NCBI GenBank assembly: GCA_963693315.1
Contig: OY856186.1
Span: 93,585,127 to 93,649,126, forward strand
Direction: 5' to 3'
Source: Diogma glabrata
Lineage: Eukaryota; Arthropoda; Insecta; Diptera; Cylindrotomidae
Length of the DNA stretch: 64,000 nt
Made by a program: the position numbers and the translations under genes. The notes under the pieces are model-generated. The model had not been told where the DNA came from, made no database searches, and saw only the letters and a program-made list of their open reading frames with translations. Below are positions 54,815 to 64,000 of the stretch, one piece after another (position 1 is the stretch's first letter; each line of letters begins with the position of its first letter).

Positions 54815-54915
54815 ATTACGCTCATCAACACCTCAGAGCGAACGTTGCTGTGGGACCTAGGGATTAAAAGATTTTTATGTATTGTTGTGACACATATTGA
54901 AATTCTCAACCCACC
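54815..54915 (+). repeat. LINE 3' tail copy F
   Basis: TTACGCTCATCAACACCTCA, GAGCGAACGTTGCTGTGGG, ACCTAGGGATTAAAAGATT and TGTATTGTTGTGACACATAT, then AATTCTCAACCC. The longest isolated copy and close to the LINE end at 20123-20250. Confidence 0.82.
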
Positions 54916-57798
54916 GATCACCACAACTAATATTTAGTCTAACTCGTCTCATTTTTTCGTTTGTTTGTTTTCCTTTCTTTGTCTCAGAGAGAAACAGTTA
55001 TGTCTTCCCGTAGACGTGCGTAAAATTTTTCATTTGATTCAAAATTGTATAATTATTGCGAGTCATTTCTAAATAAATAAGAAAAAACCCCTACCACAAA
55101 AAAATAATAGTTGCTCCCTCCCTGCGACTTTATAAAAAGAAATGAACAAAAAAGGCGTTTTGGATTTCATTATAACCAAACATATAATTTTTGATATTTT
55201 ATGAATTAAAAATTAATTTGTCCGTAATAAAAAAAGTTTGACAGCAAGTTTTCATAATATATATTGAAAATATTAACATAACTTAAATATTTGTTCGTGT
55301 CGTTAGATAACATTGCACAACTACTAATAGCAATTAATAGCACAAAAATTAGCACAACTATTAAGAAAACAATTAACCTTTTTGTTCGTTTTAAATTATT
55401 TAATTATTTTTAATTTATAATTTAATAAAAAAGTTGTGGTAGTAATTAAAAACAAATCAAAATGGAGAAAAGAGAAATTGAATATGACAGATGAGTGATT
55501 ACGATTTTGTATGTCTCTCTTCATACAATTTTAAAGTTATGTTTTCTCTATATTTATATATATGTACTTTAAGTTCACAACACATTTTATTTGAAAAAAA
55601 AAATATACTTATTCATATCAGTATTCATTTTTCTAGAAATTCATTTATAGTAGAATTTTTTTGCCAGCGAACACAAAATTTGTTTGTTATGCGCATATTG
55701 TTTGCACATGCGCATGCACATGCGCATATTGTTTGCACATTCAGTGTCTCGATTAAAATATTAAAAAAAACTATTGGGTCCCATTGAAATGGACAAAAAA
55801 AACGCATAAAATTTATAAATTACTATTGAAATTCAACCAATTATAATAGAAACCCAAAAACTAGTAGAAATATTAATGATTTTGTAGGAAATATAACAAA
55901 ATTTTGATAATTAAAAATAATTATAATAAAAATAACGACGCCTATGGAAACAAATATCACAACAAACAAATGGTACGAACTAGAAGTAGAAATTTAACTA
56001 ATATAATTGTTTTGAAAACAAATTTATCCCAAAATAAATAATACATCTCTGTTTTACTTTTTGTCTCATCTTTTATCTCTTGCTGCGTCGTAGCTGTTAG
56101 AAATTCGCTGGCATAAAAAATTCTACTATACATTGTTTACGCCTTCACTTTTGATAAGAAAGAGCATAAAAAATTTGCTGTTCGATTCTAATCTGATGTG
56201 TGAAACTTTTAAGTTCGTTTCTAATGAAATTTCATTCGTGTTAATTAAATATTTGTATTTATTTTTTGTATTCTTTAAATACAAGCAAGATAAAAAGATA
56301 AGAAGATAAAATGCATTCCTCCAGAAATAATTCTTTTTCTATGCGAAAAGTAAACTCACTAGTGTAAAAAAATTACAAATTATAGTTGCTATGGTTTTTC
56401 ATATAATTTTACGAAGTATTTTAAACAACGTAACCATGAAAAAATAGAATATGAATTTTGAATGTTTTATTGTTGATTTATAACTTTATAATTTATAGTA
56501 AATATCGATTATATTATATTAGTATCATAGAAAAAATTGCATTTCCTACGCGAGATAAAAACGTGTTTTCAAAACAATGTTTTCATCTCTTGTAGGAAAA
56601 TATACTATTTTTGGATATTTTTATATTGTGTATCAAAAGTGTCTGAATTATTTTATGGAAATGAAATTTAACTAATCCCAGAACAAATATTCTCATAACA
56701 ATTCTGATAAATTACTGGAAATAAACAAAAAAATTTCTGGAGCTTTTTCAATTACGATTAATATGTAAATGCAAAAAAAAATTATGTGAAATATACCCAA
56801 AGTGCCCAAAGTAAAAATATAATTTTAATTTAAAACAATACAAAAATTATTTTCATTTACTTTTCTCCTAAATTGAATGATGAGATTAAAATATTTTGTG
56901 ATTCGGAAACGTAACCAAATATTTTTTCGTTTTACTTCTTTTTTAATTAAAACTTTTTTTGTTGCTTTCTTTTGTTTTACTTATTTTCCCTAAAGAATAA
57001 AATTAAATTTCAATTTTTTTATTTTTTATTTTTTTTTTATTCAAATTAAAAGCATTGTAATAAAATTTACGGAAAGATTGACCAAGAAAAACAGGATTGT
57101 TAAAAAGAGTAATGACTAATTAAAAAAAAATTACTCGTTTATAGAGAATATTGAGAATAAGAAAACCATATTGTCATATGACAATGAATTTATATATTTA
57201 TGCGCCAACTCTGGCAATAGAGCTTTTTCCTTAAACTTTAAACCGTTATATTGTTGTATGTAATATGTCAAATAATAATTAGAAATCAGTCATGTATTAA
57301 AATTTAATGCGAAAATAATAATAATGCTACTTTAGTAGAAACACATTAAAGACAACACAAAACAATCTTGATTTGCAAGAAATAAGAAATAACAATGATT
57401 TAAAGTTTTCGAAATGCATATCAGCTGATCACAACTTTCAGATTTTTTTCGGGAAAATGGTCTATAATCCGTTAGTTTAGCATTACGTATCAATCGTATA
57501 GTCGTTCTTTATACATTGATACAATATTTTTGATGATTGACAATCAACATTAAAATGTCTTGACTATGCTATGAATTTATAGACAACACTGGTAATAGCA
57601 CCGGTATTGAGATTCTGATACGGTACGTTAAGCAACGATAAATTGAAGATTTGTACAGACCTGTTTCAGCATCAAGCATTGGTGGTGCAGTGCATGGGAA
57701 TGTGAATCAATACCAAAGATTCAATGCCAGGAGGAATAGAAACCTGGTAAAGTTCAAAAATAAAGTATTTTTTTAATAAAATGTGATTTGTAGTAAGA
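54916..57798. other. AT-rich DNA without a gene
   Basis: No frame with recognisable domains. At 55687-55740 GCGCATATTGTTTGCACAT is repeated, with CATGCGCATGCACATGCGC between the two copies, a small GC-richer palindromic island. The rest is low-complexity A/T. Confidence 0.5.
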
Positions 57799-57890
57799 AT
57801 TACAATATGTATATCACATACAACACATAAAAACTTTTTAAAAACTAGGCTCCACAACAACATACAAGCTGAGGTGTTGATGGACGCAAA
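57799..57890 (-). repeat. LINE 3' tail copy G
   Basis: Minus strand: TTTGCGTCCATCAACACCTC, AGCTTGTATGTTGTTGTGG, AAGTTTTTATGTGTTG and TGATATACATATTGTAATT. Same order as the reference tail. Confidence 0.78.
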
Positions 57891-57984
57891 TCATTTTTGT
57901 GTTTTTTACTTTTTTTTTAAATAATGGATAACTAAATAATAAATCATCATCGCAAGCACCCCATAGAAATCAAATTGGCTAGTG

Positions 57985-58230
57985 AGATCTCTCTGCTATT
58001 GTCAATGATATGTGATATCTCACGTTAACTCATATGTCAATAGAAGGACTTGAAGTTCGAGGGCTTGTGATATTCAAAATCATCAATGCAGATGCCATAA
58101 CAAAGATTGACGATCCTATCGTTGACTGAAAAGAGTTCTTCAGCCAGCCTGCGTAGGACATCAGATTAGTGATGGTTAGTGACATGCCACTGCTATTGCC
58201 AGTGGTATATGATATCTCATGTTAAGTAGA
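57985..58230 (+). repeat. short direct repeats ~180 bp apart
   Basis: CTGCTATTGTCAATGATATG with TGATATCTCACGTTAA (57993) and CTGCTATTGCCAGTGGTATA with TGATATCTCATGTTAA (58180). About 50 bp each, non-coding. Confidence 0.55.
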
Positions 58231-60085
58231 CAACGTAGACTAAAAAATTAAATAACACAAATAAAAAAATCGGTGAAGAGCCACTTTCATAAAAAATTAA
58301 ACTACTTTCTATTAAATTTTCTGCCTGACATCAATGATGTCTGGTACAATCTTCTTCCTTAATTTAAACAAATTAATATAAATAAACGATGCAAAAACAA
58401 TCAAACACAAGAATAAAAACAAAACGTAAAAGAAAATTTTTATAATAAAAAACATTTAAAATTAATGATGGAGATTTAACAAGAGGAAAAACTTAAGGTA
58501 GAAAATGAAAAGTTGAATGATTTTCTTTGTTTTGTTGTTCATTTACTTCGAAAGTTTAAGAATCACGACCATTTAAGGGTAGTTTATTATTTTGAAAATT
58601 TAATTTACCTTCTTATTTTGATTATTGTAAATTAGGTTCTTGTTATTGTGGAGAAATTAAAACAACAAAATTTAATTGCTATAAGAAAACTAATAATAAG
58701 ATTTATATTGTTGTGACATAAATAAGTACGACGACCTTATTATAAGTGATATTTTTCTGTTCACCCAAGTAAACAAAAAATAAAAGACTTATTTTTGACT
58801 GAATTCTCATCTTAGTATATAGTAAGAAGATTAAACTTCGAATAGAGTAGAATACGACATAACCCAATTTATTTTTTTACTGCCACTCGAAAACAACTCG
58901 TATAACTCGCACTAGAAATAAAGTTTGATCACAACTCACTTTATTAACACCATTTGATATAAATCTCCTTGAATTTTAAAAGTCATAGATTTAAGAAGGC
59001 ATTTAATCTTAAGACTTTTATTAAGTAAGTAGATAATTGTTCAGAAAAATATTGAATTGGAGTTAACCGAAAAATTTGCCCAAATTTACGATGTTTTAAC
59101 ATGTACTGACAGATAAAGTTGACATGTACTGACAGATTTTGAAATTGTGAAACACAAAATTGAAGCACAAAAATTGAGTTAAAGCCAACAAAACCCAGAA
59201 CGATTGTCTATTATTAAAAACTGTGCAAATCGTGATAGTGTCCTGATTTTGTCCTATGGATGTAAAAAATTATAGATTCTGAAAATACAGAACGATTTGA
59301 TGAGCCTTAGGTGGTAAATCAAAGGATTAGTAATATATCCCAGCAGATTGCGGTGATCACAGACTAGTTAAGGCTCAGTATACGAGCGGAGTCGCTCTAA
59401 CTAAAACCTTGATTGTTATTTAATCACATGTTCACATGTAATAACTCTTAATCACATGTTCAAAGGTTAATAAGAACACCAAATAAGTTCAATCAAACAA
59501 TCTTTAATATTCGAAACTGCTTTAGTATTACACTTAAATGGATATGATTGGAGAACAAGGTTACTTTACATAATCAATATATACAGAATAATGCGACTAA
59601 CCATTAAATCTGTATACTTGTCCGTCAACGGAGTCGCAAATAAATTACATTCAAATTAAATAACAAATAAAAGTCAAATTGCAACGGTTTGATATTTTTG
59701 CTAATATGTTTTATTTCAAAACATATTAAAATTAACATATTTGGTAATTACTCAGCAATTAAACGAACGTTTAATTGTTAAGTAAATGAACTGAGGTTCT
59801 TTGGCTTTTGTTTATTTTGGAGGGGAATTCGATTAAACTTTTGGTTTAACGATAAACAAAATTAGTATAACGGAAAATTATCAGACAAAATAATACAATT
59901 ATCAGACAAAATAATACAAAATCACAAATTCATATTTCTTTCAAAATTCCAAAAATATTGTTAGTCCAGTCTATGAGCATTTTCCCGTATAATCCTTACA
60001 AACAACACCCAGTTGCACACACATTTGGTTTTAGGTTATGCTTGCCCTCTACTTCAAAGTTGACCCTATGTTGGTGGTTGCTTAA
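58231..60085. other. no gene recognised
   Basis: AT-rich. 59100-59145 has a tandem ACATGTACTGACAGAT-type duplication and 59425-59465 a repeated TTAATCACATGTTCA word. Around 59360-59400 ACGAGCGGAGTCGCTC is a short GC-rich palindromic patch. No coding evidence. Confidence 0.45.
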
Positions 60086-60205
60086 ATCCTAGGGGTGAAT
60101 CTCGGGGGTGAAAAATATTATATTAAAAATATATTATATTAATAATATTATATTAAAAATAGGGGTGAATCTCGGGGGTGAAAAATATTATATTAAAAAT
60201 AAGTT
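60086..60205 (+). repeat. ~75-bp tandem duplication
   Basis: AGGGGTGAATCTCGGGGGTG followed by AAAAATATTATATTAAAAAT occurs at 60091 and 60162. Near-identical copies, so a recent duplication. Confidence 0.85.
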
Positions 60206-61380
60206 CGGGAATAGATAGATTGACTAATTTTAAGCAACTTTTGTCATAGAAATATATTTCTGAAAGTCGATACTTTTCGACTTATCGGCGAGTGAATGTG
60301 TCATTTTTCATTAAAAAAAAATACGTTTTGAGACGGTTTTTCATGAATAACTCAAAAAGTAAGTATTTATTGTAAAAATAATTTTGAATATAATATAGCT
60401 TATAAAGCAAAAAACAAAATGCTGGGTTTATGGTGTCTGTAGTCACAATACAAACGGAGCAATAGCTTGTTGAAGGTAAGTTCATATTCGCCAAACGCAA
60501 AAGTTGAAAGTTTCGAGGAGAATAAACAAAAAACAATGCATTTTTCGGGTAAATTTGATATAATATTATTTAAAGTGTATTAAAACCCCTTATTTTTGTG
60601 TTTTATAAAATACCCTAGCATCAATATTAAGCGTGTTATGACGAAAACAAAGTTGATCTCTTTTTTTTTCAAAGACAAAAAATGTGAAAATCACCCCCTA
60701 ACTACCACCCTAATTAAAAATAATTGATACCACTTAAGAATTCAATTTATTAATATACTTGTAATATGCTCCAGAAAGTTGACAGGTTAAAAGTGCTTGG
60801 TTTTGAAAAAAATTGAGGTGGAAGTGAAAAGAGACTTTTGAGCTTTTGAAAAAAACTACATTTTCTTCAAAGTAACTACAAAACTATTCATGATACGTAA
60901 AATTTGTGTATCGAATAACTCTAGGTTATGTTTTTTTTAACAATTTGGTATCCTTTGTTTTTCTTCAAGATAAAAATTAAGTAAGATGTGGCTGTTTACA
61001 GCTTGCATATGTTCGTAAACAGTAACTTCTTCAATCCCTTTCAGCCCAAACCCCTTTAAAACTAAGCACTAAAAGAAAATTTAATTGACATGAGCTTATA
61101 GCTCTTAAAAATACCTACAAAATGTTTATTGCTGAGTTACTTGATAGCTTGAAAACTAAGGGTAAAAAACTAATCACATATTTTTGCAGAAATAAGAACA
61201 CATTTATTTGAGATTTATTTGAGCAAATTGATGAATACATACTATACCTATATTTTAGTTCAGTGTTGTTTTAGGTAGATTTCATAGAAAAAATCTATCT
61301 ATTTTAAGTTTTATTTTTATTTTTTAATGTATCATAAAAACCATACCCTAAGTAAAAAGTTCAGTGTTATGCTAAGTATA
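60206..61380. other. no gene recognised
   Basis: AT-rich, no conserved frame. The hairpin TAGGTAGATTTC/GATCTATCTA-like at 61270-61302 corresponds, inverted, to the right-end hairpin of the dispersed element at 471-2028 and 31520-32828. Confidence 0.45.
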
Positions 61381-61626
61381 AGGAAGCAAATACTGCGCAA
61401 ATTATGGGAAAACTAAACTAAAGGTGATCCGAGCTACGAAGGTGAAATGGGGTGAGCCTTTTGGGGTCGAAACTTTTACTTTAAAATTTTTTTGATAGAA
61501 AGTCTAGTTTCGCTGAAAATTGTATCGGTGAATATATTCCACCACAAAAAGCTCACCCTATTTCACCCTCGTAGCTCAGATCTTTAGTTTAATTTTCCCA
61601 TCATTTGCGCAATATTTTCTTCCATA
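61381..61626. repeat. foldback element with ~85-bp arms
   Basis: Left arm (61381-61471: GAAGCAAATACTGCGCAAAT, GATCCGAGCTACGAAGGTG, AAATGGGGTGAGC) pairs with the right arm (61541-61626: GCTCACCCTATTTCACCC, TCGTAGCTCAGATC, ATTTGCGCAATATTTTCTTC) around a ~70-bp loop. Non-coding; no target duplication seen. Confidence 0.78.
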
Positions 61627-61696
61627 ATACAACAGTTTTCATTTAATTAAAAAAGTTTTTTGGTTAAAGCCAATTTTTGAATTATTTATTATTTAT

Positions 61697-61743
61697 GTAT
61701 CGACAATTGTTTCGGTTTATTATAAAACCATCTTCAAGGATAT
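61697..61743 (-). ncRNA. hammerhead-like hairpin, probable Penelope tail relic
   Basis: Minus strand: AUAUCC, UUGAAGA, a strong stem II (GGUUU...AAACC), GAA, palindromic ACAAUUGU, C, then GAUAC that pairs with the first arm. The order matches the motif in PLE1 and stem II is better here, but the core has UUGAAGA in place of CUGANGA. No Penelope ORF is next to it. Confidence 0.45.
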
Positions 61744-61749
61744 GTTATA

Positions 61750-62639
61750 AACAAAAAATTCTTTTACAAAAAATAAACCACTAATAATATTTAGACAAAA
61801 AATTGACATAAATATCAAAAAAAATTAAATATTGTTTTGAAAAACTGACAATATAAAAAAACGCTAGCTACACTGAGAAAAAAAGCTACGTAATGTTAAC
61901 CAAATTGGTTTTGTTAAAATATTTTTGTTAAAATAACATAATTTTTGTTACGTTTCAATAAAATTGACTTTGCTAATTTTTTTCAATTATGTTATTAATA
62001 CAAAAATCGCTTCGTTATTTTACCTAAGCAAATACATTTTGCAAACAAACATTGGTTTTGCTAAAATTATATGGCTTTAGTTATTTTAACATAGTTAGTT
62101 TATTTTATTAACAATGGTAAAAACGTTTAACATATACTCTGTTAAAAATATATTATAATAACAGACCGCTTTGTTAAGATAAATTGATTTTACGAGGCTA
62201 AGTTAAAGTAACAGGGCACTCTGTTAATCAAATTGAAAGAATTGTTATACGTATGTAGTGCTATTTTAAAATAAAAGAGCATTTTGTAAAATTTCAAACT
62301 TCATACAATGATTGCATTTAAATTAAATTCCATTTGAAACGTGTTTTCTTTGTGGGGTGGAATGAAATTATAGATTTCTAAAGAAAAAGAAAATTAATAT
62401 ACAACATTAAATTATTTAAATATTTAACAGGTAAGCAATTGAATATTTTTATTTAATATTGCAAGCACTTTTATTATATATTATTATTTATTAAATCCTG
62501 TTAGATCGATTTCTGATTTCTGATGGTATAAATAATCTTTTTAAGAGTGACGAATACAATAAATTTCGGGAAAAAAAATTTCGAACATTACATATATGAA
62601 TTTCCGGAAAGGATAAATAATAAAGAATGTGTATGGATT
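61750..62639. other. AT-rich, possible MITE, no gene
   Basis: CACTGAGAAAAAAAGCTACG at 61873 resembles the CACTGAAAAAA ends of the MITEs at 25828 and 34873. The following ~360 bp repeat TTTTGTTAAAATA and GTTATTTTAAC words, but the other end is not clear. Confidence 0.4.
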
Positions 62640-62674
62640 GAATTTGAGCACAAATTATTCTCCAAAATAGAAAA

Positions 62675-63598
62675 TTAAAGAAATTCTTAAAAGTTTCAGA
62701 AGTCCATGGGAGAAAGTGAAACGCAAATGGAACCTTTCCTCAAAATTTAGAATGCATTTTATGATGACAAATTTTATAATGACACCACTATAACAAACAT
62801 TTTTATAGAATGGCCGTTGTATCAACATGCCCTTGCGCCTAAATTGGTAAAGAACTTTTTAATTTCCGTATAGTGATCAAATATATATTATTTAATGTCT
62901 ATATTACAGATAAACATCGATTTTTTAACAATTAAGCCTGAGAAAGATGTGATGTACCAAAACTGGAATATATTTTCAAAATACATTCCAAAAATATTCA
63001 AAAAATATACGGGACAAGATATATAAAGTAGCATTTCAACAACTTTTATTAAAAAGAGATAAAATAAACACTGGTAAATTATATAATAAAAACTTTATAT
63101 GTATGTAAAAATATTAATTTTTCTTATTTATGTTTTGTTTTTAGATACCTTTAACTTAGAATTTTTATATGTTCTACCGACCGACGATAATACATAGATC
63201 TAATTTAAAGAAAAAGCTCAAAACAGCACCAACCTACAACAAAGGACGTCCAAAATAATTTTATATTTAAATGTTTGACGACTGACGATGTAAATAACGA
63301 GCTTCAAACAATAAACGATAAGTGTTTGAGTAACAGTGAACGATTTCAGCCAATTCTTGTTGCTGTTGGAAGTACTTTAGATTATCAAGAGTTCTATGTC
63401 ATATTGGATAAGGAGCACTTTAAATTTTCCAATTTTTTGGAAGCACTTGATTGTTGTTTTAAGGTATCCAAGCGAATCATTATATGTTTTTTTATACATT
63501 AAAAAATATTTATACGACATTACAACTAAATTTGATAAAGAAATTCCAGCTGTACTTATACGCTAATCAATGATATTTGTCAAAAAATAGTCAAGGAA
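62675..63598 (+). pseudogene. decayed intron-containing gene of an uncharacterised insect family
   Basis: Plus-strand blocks: EILKSFRSPWEKVKRKWNLS, FIEWPLYQHALAPKL (to 62846), intron GTAAAG...ATTACAG (62847-62909), INIDFLTIKPEKDVMYQNWN, FSKYIPKIFKKYTGQDI, intron GTAAAT...TTTTTAG (63074-63144), DTFNLEFLYVLPTDDNT, then FIFKCLTTDDVNNELQTIND, RFQPILVAVGSTLDYQEFYV, FLEALDCCFKV and, after a frameshift, YPSESLYVFLYIKKYLYD, TTKFDKEIPAVLIR. The blocks EPW...W, F-EWPLYK..., LI-IDF, QP-I--VG and a C-terminal YP-ES...FI-K-LY-I are known to me from large families of uncharacterised, transposon-like proteins in insects. At least three frame breaks and stops make it non-functional. Function unknown. Confidence 0.65.
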
Positions 63599-63599
63599 T

Positions 63600-64000
63600 G
63601 ATTAATAATATCATTTTTATTTCATTATATAAAACTTTATGAATTTTATATCATTGTTGAAAATCCAAAAAATGGTATTTATTTTGAATTATTTAATGTT
63701 ACAAATTTTTTTATATTTATTACTTTTTATATTTATTACTTTTAAATTTAATAGTATAATTGTTATAATAGTTATAATATAATAATAATAGCTAAAATAT
63801 GAAATTATATGAAATAATAATAAATTTATTGAATTTATATGATTAAGTGAAAAATCCAATTTTATATTATATATAAGTGTTGTTAATAAATAAATTTATT
63901 TTGAATGCATTGAAAAATTGTTTATTTTTGCTAATTTCGGAAGGCGTCTCATATTAATTTTAACCAAGCTTCTATAAAATATATAGTTATTTTAACTATG
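63600..64000. other. AT-rich DNA without a gene
   Basis: Almost pure A/T with ATATTTATTACTTTT duplicated at about 63710-63745. Nothing else supportable before the window ends. Confidence 0.6.

Noticed and set aside
55680..55745. GCGCATGCACATGCGC island as a regulatory element
   Set aside because: Short local duplication with a self-complementary core and no neighbouring gene; no support for a function.
1..64000. LTR retrotransposons or endogenous viruses
   Set aside because: I looked for long direct terminal repeats with TG...CA ends and for gag-pol, integrase or envelope motifs and found none.

Overview
This is a very AT-rich window (roughly three quarters A+T by eye) from an animal nuclear genome, most likely an insect and probably a dipteran. 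The evidence is Penelope-like retroelements, a jockey/CR1-type LINE, hAT and Mutator-type DNA transposons, an AT-rich dipteran-looking 28S rRNA fragment, and very short introns (63 and 71 bp) in a gene relic near the right end. I see no intact host housekeeping gene. The window is a nest of transposable elements in different states of decay.

Layout. 0.5-2 kb and 31.5-32.8 kb hold two copies of one non-coding element. 4.9-8.05 kb is a full-length Penelope-like element (PLE1) with an intact 802-codon reverse transcriptase/GIY-YIG ORF, a 14-bp target duplication, a terminal palindrome and a hammerhead-ribozyme-like motif. 8.45-12.4 kb is a second, broken Penelope element (PLE2) interrupted by several foldback insertions. 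12.7-16.3 kb holds a small TA-flanked MITE and a 3.2-kb transposon with about 500-bp terminal inverted repeats and a decayed transposase of a family I recognise only as uncharacterised. 16.5-17.5 kb is a 5'-truncated copy of the PLE2 tail. 19-20.25 kb is the 3' half of a LINE. 21-24 kb is tandem-repeat material, including an inverted copy of a sequence nested in a hAT element at 28.5-30.9 kb (perfect 8-bp target duplication).

34.2-47.3 kb is one 13-kb Foldback-like element with 9-bp target duplications. Its terminal inverted repeats are arrays of ~155-bp units, and it encodes a decayed transposase. Its right array is split by a second 4.6-kb transposon (termini CCCAAGCAACC, TG duplication) with a DUF4806-like ORF. 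A stray 1-kb piece of 28S rRNA is lodged inside that ORF's intron. A related CCCAA-ended element (52.0-53.8 kb) splits another ORF. 49.9-50.6 kb looks like a retroelement gag-like (DUF4780-type) relic. 62.6-63.6 kb is a decayed intron-containing gene of an uncharacterised insect family.

At least seven copies of the same LINE 3' tail are scattered on both strands. Functionally the window records repeated transposition into older transposons, not a gene pathway. Coordinates of decayed coding regions are approximate to tens of bases, and family assignments rest on motifs read by eye.
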